Source of the DNA: Ignavibacteriota bacterium
GTDB taxonomy: Bacteria > Bacteroidota > Ignavibacteria > Tepidaquicellales > Tepidaquicellaceae
Reading direction: 5' to 3'
NCBI GenBank assembly: GCA_003158365.1
Contig: PMIW01000066.1
Coordinates: 1 to 20,808 of the forward strand
Length of the DNA: 20,808 nt
Numbering within the stretch: the stretch's first letter is position 1; every line of letters begins with the position of its first letter. The position numbers were made by a program, and so were the translations under genes. The notes beneath the pieces are model-generated. The model did not search any database. It was not told the origin of the DNA and saw only the letters and a list, made by a program, of their open reading frames with translations. Below, in pieces: positions 15,686 to 20,808 of this stretch.

Positions 15686-16420
15686 ATGCATAATAATAAA
15701 ATTAGCATTATCGTACCGACTTTAAATGAAGAAAAATTAATTCTTCAGGTTTTAAGACAGTTTGAACCCGGGTTAAAAGACAAATTTAATCTGGAAGTTA
15801 TCGTAAGCGACGGCGGAAGTAAAGATTCGACATTGAATTTTATTAACGGTTACGCTGATAAAGTTTTAGTGCATAAAGAAAATTATAAACAGAACATTTC
15901 TCAAGGTAGAAATCAAGGTGCCTTGAACTCAAAGGGAGATGTTCTTATTTTTTTAAATGCTGATACGCTGATTTCGGATATAAACATGTTCTTTGATAAA
16001 GTTTTAAAGGTGTTTGAGAAAAAAAATGTGGTGGCGATTGCATGCCCCGTTAAGGTATTCAGGGATGAGGAGATTTTAAAGGATAAGGTATTTCATTTTA
16101 CATATAATAATTATGTAAGAGTCCTGAATAAGTTTTTCATGGGAATGGGAAGGGGTGAATGCCACATAATAAAAAAGGATGCGTTCATTAAGGTCGGACA
16201 TTATAATGAGGAAATGTACGCAGGTGAAGATTTTGATTTATATAAAAGATTAAAAAAAATTGGGAAGATAGTCTTTCTTAAAGAAATTACGATTTATGAG
16301 TCACCGAGACGATACAGGAAATTCGGATATTTAAAAGTATTCTGGGATTGGACACGAAATTCAGTTTGGATAACATTGTTTAAAAAATCAATTTCAAAGG
16401 ATTGGGAAGAAGTAAGATAA
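15686..16420 (+). CDS. Family 2 glycosyltransferase
   Basis: This 244-residue GT-A enzyme starts with 'KISIIVPTLNEEKLI', has 'VIVSDGGSKDSTL' at 38-50, the donor-binding 'FLNADT' with Asp93, and a C-terminal acidic motif 'AGEDFDLYKRLKKIG'. The closing Arg-rich part 'YESPRRYRKFGYLKVFWDW' resembles the TIGR04283-like and related soluble or peripherally membrane-bound transferases. The substrate cannot be deduced. It lies 9 nt after rpmB, and its 3' end overlaps tgt by 19 nt, so it shares their transcript although its role is unrelated to translation. It is well separated from the surface-glycan block on the minus strand. Confidence 0.87.
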   Translation: MHNNKISIIVPTLNEEKLILQVLRQFEPGLKDKFNLEVIVSDGGSKDSTLNFINGYADKVLVHKENYKQNISQGRNQGALNSKGDVLIFLNADTLISDINMFFDKVLKVFEKKNVVAIACPVKVFRDEEILKDKVFHFTYNNYVRVLNKFFMGMGRGECHIIKKDAFIKVGHYNEEMYAGEDFDLYKRLKKIGKIVFLKEITIYESPRRYRKFGYLKVFWDWTRNSVWITLFKKSISKDWEEVR

Positions 16421-17553
16421 AGTTTTTTGATGTTCTTTCAAATAGCAGCCAGCCCGGTGTGAAGGCAAGAACCGGGTTAATTAAGACTTCTCATTCCGAA
16501 ATAGAGACTCCGGTTTTTATGCCGGTTGGAACGGGTGGTACGGTCAAGGCAATAGAAAACAGGGAACTCGAAGAGTTTGATACACGGATTATTCTTGGCA
16601 ATACTTATCATTTATTCCTTAGACCGGGTACTGATGTACTGAGAAATTCGGGAGGTTTGCATAAGTTCATGAACTGGAATAAAAGCCTGCTTACCGATAG
16701 CGGCGGATTCCAGGTGTTCAGCCTTTCTTCATTGAAAAAAGTTTCCGAAAATGGCGTGAACTTTTCTTCTCATCTTGACGGTTCCAAACATTTGTTTACT
16801 CCTGAGAAAGTAATAGAAATTCAGAGGGTAATAGGTTCAGATATAATGATGCCACTCGATGAGTGTCTGCCTAATCCATCGGAATGGAAAGTAGTTTCAA
16901 AATCACTGAACAGAACTCACGAATGGGAAAAAAGATGCTTTGAATATTATAATAATTCGGAATCCCTTTACGGGTACCACCAAAGCCTGTTCTCGATTTG
17001 TCAGGGAAGTATATTTAAGGATTTAAGAAAACAGAGCATAGAGAAATTAGGTGAGCTTGATTTTGCGGGAAATGCAATCGGAGGACTTGCTGTGGGAGAA
17101 AAAAATGATGTGATGTATGAGATTGTGGATTACTGCACCGACTATTTATCTAAAGATAAACCAAGGTACCTGATGGGTGTCGGAACACCGGTGGATTTGC
17201 TTGAATGCGTTGAAAGGGGTATTGATATGTTTGACTGCGTGATGCCTACAAGGAATGCAAGGCACGGAAGACTGTTTACAACACACGGAGAAATAAATAT
17301 TAAAAATGCAAAATATCAGTATGATTTTAATTCTCCCGATGAAGTATGTAAAACATATACATCCGAAAATTTTTCGCTGGCTTATCTGAGGCATTTGTTT
17401 ATATCAAATGAAATACTGGGGTACCAGCTGGCTACGATACATAATATAGGATTTTACCAGAACCTGATGAAAAATATCAGGAATGCAATAAGAGAAAATA
17501 AGTTCGCTGAATTTAAAAAAAGTTTTTTAGAAAAATATTTATTGAAAAAATAA
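16402..17553 (+). CDS. tgt: tRNA-guanine transglycosylase with degenerate zinc site
   Basis: TGT exchanges guanine 34 for preQ1 in the queuosine tRNAs. The catalytic parts are present in this 383-residue protein: 'TDSGGFQVFS' with Asp99, 'LDEC' at 152-155, 'GGLAVGE' near 227-233, and the nucleophile Asp278 in 'FDCVMPTRNARHG'. The zinc site of bacterial TGT is Cys-X-Cys-X2-Cys plus a distant His. Here only the first Cys (Cys316) and the His (His347, spaced 31 residues as expected) remain; the second and third positions are Thr318 and Ser321. The start is a TTG at 16402 within the preceding gene. It is followed by yajC, a classic neighbour. The family call is sure; activity without full zinc binding is uncertain. 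Confidence 0.95.
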   Translation: MGRSKIKFFDVLSNSSQPGVKARTGLIKTSHSEIETPVFMPVGTGGTVKAIENRELEEFDTRIILGNTYHLFLRPGTDVLRNSGGLHKFMNWNKSLLTDSGGFQVFSLSSLKKVSENGVNFSSHLDGSKHLFTPEKVIEIQRVIGSDIMMPLDECLPNPSEWKVVSKSLNRTHEWEKRCFEYYNNSESLYGYHQSLFSICQGSIFKDLRKQSIEKLGELDFAGNAIGGLAVGEKNDVMYEIVDYCTDYLSKDKPRYLMGVGTPVDLLECVERGIDMFDCVMPTRNARHGRLFTTHGEINIKNAKYQYDFNSPDEVCKTYTSENFSLAYLRHLFISNEILGYQLATIHNIGFYQNLMKNIRNAIRENKFAEFKKSFLEKYLLKK

Positions 17554-17579
17554 TCTATTAGAAAGGATTAAATAATAAA

Positions 17580-17912
17580 ATGAAAATAATCTTAGGTTTG
17601 TTTTTACAGCAGGCACAGGGAGGTTTTGAACAATTATTATCTACAATCGTCCCGTTTTTACTTATAATACTTGTGTTTTATTTCTTAATTTTAAGACCCC
17701 AGCAGAAAAGACAAAAAGAAAGAGCAAAATTACTTGAATCGGTAAGAAAAGGAGACAGAATCATTACTACAGGCGGAATGCACGGGCTGGTAGAAGGACT
17801 CGAAGATAAATCTGTTTTGGTAAAAATAGATGATAATGTAAAGGTGAAAATCGAAAAAAGTGCAATCTCTGTTATTATAGGGGTTACGGACAGAACACCC
17901 GAGAAAAAATAA
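17580..17912 (+). CDS. yajC: Preprotein translocase accessory subunit YajC
   Basis: YajC is a single-span inner-membrane protein of the SecDF-YajC complex. In this 110-residue protein a membrane helix runs from about residue 20 to 38 ('LSTIVPFLLIILVFYFLIL'), followed by the family hallmark 'RPQQKRQKER' and a soluble domain with 'GDRIITTGGMHGLVEGL'. A weak AAGGA is found about 12 nt upstream of the ATG. secD and secF, which often follow, are not here; ribBA follows after a terminator-like hairpin. Confidence 0.96.
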   Translation: MKIILGLFLQQAQGGFEQLLSTIVPFLLIILVFYFLILRPQQKRQKERAKLLESVRKGDRIITTGGMHGLVEGLEDKSVLVKIDDNVKVKIEKSAISVIIGVTDRTPEKK

Positions 17913-17932
17913 TTTCTTAATATTTTAAGTTT

Positions 17933-17970
17933 TTGCAAGATATTCTGATTAGTGAATACTTGCAATTTTT
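17933..17970 (+). terminator. Hairpin with T-run between yajC and ribBA
   Basis: TTGCAAG (17933-17939) plus TATTC (17941-17945) pairs with GAATA (17954-17958) plus CTTGCAA (17959-17965): twelve pairs with one bulged A at 17940 and an 8-nt loop, followed by five T. This is a good Rho-independent terminator for the yajC transcript. Its T-run ends only 6 nt before the ribBA ATG, so it may instead, or also, act in the ribBA leader. Confidence 0.75.
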
Positions 17971-17976
17971 ATTTAT

Positions 17977-19236
17977 ATGAAATTGACAAAAAAATATAAA
18001 TTAAGCAACATAGAATCGGCTATAAATGATTTTAAAAAAGGCAAGATTGTAATTGTTGTCGATGATGAAGACCGTGAGAACGAAGGCGATATGATTTTCT
18101 CAGCCGAGAAAACTACGCCTGAGTTACTGAATTTTTTAGTTAAGAATGCAGGCGGGCTGATATGTGTGCCGATGATGGGAAACAGAATTGAAGAGCTGGG
18201 AATAGACATGATGACCAATAATAACACTGCACTTCACGAAACAGCATTCACAGTCAGCGTCGATTATCTTGTCGGAACCACAACTGGGATTTCAGTTTTT
18301 GACAGGCATAAAACGATTAAAGCACTTATTGACCCGAATACAAAGTCATCTGCTCTTGGAAAACCGGGGCATATTTTCCCTCTGAAAGCTGAAGAAGGCG
18401 GCGTTCTTAAAAGAGCCGGGCATACTGAAGCTACTGTTGATTTGGCAAGGCTGGCAGGGAATTATCCTGCAGGTGTACTTTGCGAAGTACTGAAAGAAAA
18501 CGGTGAAATGGCCCGATTGCCCGAGCTGATTAAAATTGCAAAAAAATTCAATTTAAGATTAATATCTGTAAGGGATTTAATTAATTACAGATTGAAATAT
18601 GATAAACTTGTAAAAAAAATGGTTGATGCGAAACTCCCAAGCAAGTTTGGCAGTTTTACTATTAACCTGTATAAAAGTGTAATTGATAATAAAGAGCATT
18701 TAGCACTGGTAAAAGGGAAAATTAATCCGAAAAAACCCGTATTGGTCAGGGTTCATTCAGAATGCCTGACGGGTGATATATTCGGTTCGCTCAGGTGCGA
18801 TTGCAGGGACCAGCTGATTAAATCTCTTGAAATCATTGATAAAAACGGCAGCGGAGTCCTTTTATATATGAGGCAGGAAGGCAGGGGAATTGGTTTGTTG
18901 AATAAACTCAGAGCATATAAATTGCAGGATAAGGGTAAGGATACCGTTGAAGCAAATCTCGAACTCGGATTCCACCCGGATTTAAGGGATTACGGAATCG
19001 GAGCACAGATTTTATGTGACCTCGGAATTAAAAAAATGAGATTATTGACAAATAATCCGAGAAAAATTATCGGGCTGGAAGGATACGGACTCGAAGTGGT
19101 TGAAAGAGTTTCGATTGAAATACCCTCGAATCCAATTAATGAAAATTATTTAATGACAAAAAGAGATAAACTTGGACATTTAATATTAATGGACAGGGAT
19201 AAAAAAAGTAATCTAAAGAAAAAACAAAAAAAATAA
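17977..19236 (+). CDS. ribBA: Bifunctional DHBP synthase / GTP cyclohydrolase II
   Basis: This 419-residue fusion makes the two precursors of riboflavin. The N-terminal DHBP synthase (about 1-205) has the acidic loop 'VVDDEDRENEGDM' at 27-39 and 'GHTEATVDLARLAG' with His149; it converts ribulose 5-phosphate to dihydroxybutanone phosphate. The C-terminal GTP cyclohydrolase II (about 210-400) has the zinc cysteines 263, 274 and 276, 'MRQEGRGIGL' and 'YGIGAQIL'; both parts look intact. The Lys-rich C-terminal tail is an ordinary extension. The start ATG directly follows a hairpin with a T-run. No FMN riboswitch is seen. It leads a short unit with greA and the MCE gene; the greA start lies 3 nt after its stop. 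Confidence 0.97.
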   Translation: MKLTKKYKLSNIESAINDFKKGKIVIVVDDEDRENEGDMIFSAEKTTPELLNFLVKNAGGLICVPMMGNRIEELGIDMMTNNNTALHETAFTVSVDYLVGTTTGISVFDRHKTIKALIDPNTKSSALGKPGHIFPLKAEEGGVLKRAGHTEATVDLARLAGNYPAGVLCEVLKENGEMARLPELIKIAKKFNLRLISVRDLINYRLKYDKLVKKMVDAKLPSKFGSFTINLYKSVIDNKEHLALVKGKINPKKPVLVRVHSECLTGDIFGSLRCDCRDQLIKSLEIIDKNGSGVLLYMRQEGRGIGLLNKLRAYKLQDKGKDTVEANLELGFHPDLRDYGIGAQILCDLGIKKMRLLTNNPRKIIGLEGYGLEVVERVSIEIPSNPINENYLMTKRDKLGHLILMDRDKKSNLKKKQKK

Positions 19237-19239
19237 ATT

Positions 19240-19716
19240 ATGGAAACAGGAGCTGTTTACCTGACAAGAAGTCGACTTACAGAACTTGAAAATGAGTTGA
19301 TAGATTTGAAGACAAATCAGAGAAAGTCAATTGCCGAAAAAATATCTGAAGCGCGCGGACACGGTGATTTAAGTGAAAATGCCGAATATGATGCCGCAAA
19401 AGAAGCACAGTCGCATCTGGAAATGAAGATTGGAAAACTTGAAAATCTTTTATCGCGTGCAAAAGTGGTCAATCCCGAAGATATACCGGATGGAGAGGTA
19501 GCAGTTCTGTGCAGTGTACAGGTTTTTGATCTGAATTATAAAGAAGAAATTACATTTACTCTTGTTTCTCCGGATGAAGCTGATTTTGAACTTGATAAAA
19601 TTTCGATAACTTCACCGCTTGGGAAAGCATTGCTGGGAAAAAAAGTGGGTGACATTGTTCTTGTTGAAGTACCCGAAAATAAAATTGAATATAAAATTTT
19701 AAAAATTTCTAAATAA
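19240..19716 (+). CDS. greA: Transcript cleavage factor GreA
   Basis: GreA rescues backtracked RNA polymerase by stimulating cleavage of the nascent transcript. The 158-residue length is normal. The N-terminal coiled coil (about 8-75) carries the tip motif 'GDLSENAEYDAAKEAQ' with the acidic residues Asp43 and Glu46 that coordinate the catalytic magnesium. The C-terminal FKBP-like domain ends with 'SPLGKALLGKKVGDIVLVEVP', as usual. It is tightly packed between ribBA and the MCE gene (3 and 6 nt gaps). Confidence 0.96.
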   Translation: METGAVYLTRSRLTELENELIDLKTNQRKSIAEKISEARGHGDLSENAEYDAAKEAQSHLEMKIGKLENLLSRAKVVNPEDIPDGEVAVLCSVQVFDLNYKEEITFTLVSPDEADFELDKISITSPLGKALLGKKVGDIVLVEVPENKIEYKILKISK

Positions 19717-19722
19717 TATTTT

Positions 19723-20634
19723 ATGTCAGAAAGAAAATTTTCTGAAATTAAAGTTGGAATTTTTGTTTTTTTAGCTGCATTTATAGTCATGGCTACTTTA
19801 TTCTGGGCGAAAGGTTTTATAGTGAATAAAGACCAGATTGGATTAAAAGCCTACTTTAAAAATGTCAGCGGACTGAATATAGGAGACCCGGTAACAGTTA
19901 ACGGTGTCCGAAAAGGAAAAGTAGTGAAATTTGACCTGGAAGGCGATTCTGTTCTGGTCGATTTGACACTGGAAAGCAGTGTAAAGATTAAAAAAGATTA
20001 TAAGGTTGAAATTGCCATGCTGGAGTTAATGGCGGGGAAGCAGGTTCTGATAAATCCCGGAGTGGATAAAATCGAGATTGATTATAATACTCCTTTAATT
20101 GGCGAGGCAGGTTCCGATATTACATCCATGATGAAGAATTTGAATGATGTTACTTCCGATGTAAAGGATTTACTGAAGAAATTCAGCACTACTGCCGATA
20201 ACCTTAATACCACTGTTCAGAATGTAAATGAAATTGTTGGTGATAAAGATTTGCATAATAATATAAAAAGCACGCTTTCAAATCTAAATACCGCTTCAAA
20301 ACATTTGAATTTGCTTCTTGTCGAAAACCGTTCATCGTTTAAAGATATAACCGGAAAAGTCGGTAAAACCGTGGATAATGTTAACGGACTTTTAGATGAG
20401 AATGGACCGCAGGTTAAAGGTACTTTTAAAGATATTCAATTGCTGACTACAAAGGTAGACTCACTTATTACTGGAATTACATTAATAGTTAACGATATTC
20501 AAACACAAAAAAGCGGTATAGGAAAATTTATTTATGACGATAAGTTTTTCGACAATTTGAACAATACTATTCTCGAGTTGGAAAAACTTTCTAAAAAAAT
20601 AAGAAAAGACGGAATAAAGATTAATCTATTTTAA
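19723..20634 (+). CDS. MCE/MlaD family lipid-transport protein
   Basis: This 303-residue protein has a short cytoplasmic tail, one membrane helix at about 11-31 ('VGIFVFLAAFIVMATLFWA'), then an MCE domain at about 38-115 ('LKAYFKNVSGLNIGDPVTVN' through 'AGKQVLINPG'), then a long helical region rich in Asn, Thr and Leu heptads. Family members form hexamers anchored in the inner membrane that carry phospholipids between the membranes. It is longer than E. coli MlaD, and the long helical tail recalls tunnel-forming MCE proteins. The ATPase and permease partners (MlaF, MlaE) are not in the window and may lie elsewhere. Its stop overlaps the convergent barrel gene by 9 nt. Confidence 0.9.
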   Translation: MSERKFSEIKVGIFVFLAAFIVMATLFWAKGFIVNKDQIGLKAYFKNVSGLNIGDPVTVNGVRKGKVVKFDLEGDSVLVDLTLESSVKIKKDYKVEIAMLELMAGKQVLINPGVDKIEIDYNTPLIGEAGSDITSMMKNLNDVTSDVKDLLKKFSTTADNLNTTVQNVNEIVGDKDLHNNIKSTLSNLNTASKHLNLLLVENRSSFKDITGKVGKTVDNVNGLLDENGPQVKGTFKDIQLLTTKVDSLITGITLIVNDIQTQKSGIGKFIYDDKFFDNLNNTILELEKLSKKIRKDGIKINLF

Positions 20635-20808
20635 ATTGAACGCGATATTTATTCTGTGTGTAGAACCTATTTTACCGAGTGAATTAAAAGCATAATCAAG
20701 GTAATATTTATCTTCATATTTAATTCCGAGACCTGCTGAAAAACCTGCCAGCCCAATGGATGTACCCGTCATTAAATCCTGCCTTTGCTGGTTATTGTAT
20801 CCTATTCT
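20626..20808 (-). CDS. PorV/PorQ-like outer-membrane barrel, C-terminal fragment (5' part outside window)
   Basis: Reading the minus strand from the window edge gives an open frame of 60 residues ending in TAG at 20626-20628. The text has the final strands of a small barrel: 'GLAGFSAGLGIKYEDKYYLD', then 'YAFNSLGKIGSTHRINIAFN'. The pairing 'YAFNSLGKIGSTHRI' is the typical end of the PorV/PorQ family (type IX secretion-associated barrels and relatives) in Bacteroidota and Ignavibacteria. The start and most of the protein lie beyond the window. It converges on the MCE gene and overlaps it by 9 nt. Confidence 0.65.
   Translation of the reverse strand, partial: RIGYNNQQRQDLMTGTSIGLAGFSAGLGIKYEDKYYLDYAFNSLGKIGSTHRINIAFNLK

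Noticed and set aside
17913..17976. Possible FMN riboswitch before ribBA
   Set aside because: The gap is only 64 nt and shows one simple hairpin; the conserved multi-stem FMN aptamer cannot fit and its conserved sequences are absent.

Overview
The window is AT-rich and almost wholly coding. It looks like a chromosomal segment of a Gram-negative bacterium of the Bacteroidota/Chlorobiota (FCB) group, perhaps an Ignavibacteria-like lineage; this placement is inference. It rests on the low GC, the near absence of Shine-Dalgarno sequences before most genes, an outer-membrane barrel at the left edge, a PorV/PorQ-like barrel fragment at the right edge, an MCE (MlaD) protein, and LPS-type export and ligase genes. 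Most genes are recognisable housekeeping families. I see no phage, insertion sequence, CRISPR array, rRNA or tRNA.

Layout. 1-4.5 kb (+): the end of an outer-membrane beta-barrel gene (Wzi-like), then a compact three-gene ABC importer of the BMP/nucleoside type (a double ATPase and two permeases) without a substrate-binding protein in view. 4.6-10.4 kb (-): a tight six-gene block that reads glycosyltransferase, glycosyltransferase, MsbA-type flippase, O-antigen ligase-like protein, DUF1844 protein and NAD kinase. The first three genes overlap by 1 nt each, which suggests translational coupling for surface glycolipid synthesis and export. 10.5-13.0 kb: a ClpB gene cut off shortly after its first AAA+ domain, a flavin reductase on the other strand, and a 581-bp region with no obvious gene that holds three consecutive hairpins and a possible small gene on the minus strand.

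13.0-20.6 kb (+): gcvH, a YceD/DUF177 gene, rpmF, plsX, a 68-aa gene I do not recognise, rpmB, a glycosyltransferase, tgt, yajC, then after a hairpin with a T-run ribBA, greA and an mlaD-like gene. The window ends in the 3' end of a convergent PorV/PorQ-like gene that overlaps the mlaD-like gene tail to tail by 9 nt.

Points most worth a second look: the clean truncation of ClpB; a tRNA-guanine transglycosylase that has lost two of its three zinc cysteines; the unrecognised basic 68-aa protein between plsX and rpmB; the hairpin cluster and non-ATG small open frame at 12.57-12.92 kb; and the hairpin that sits directly before the ribBA start codon. I found no convincing new multi-gene system.
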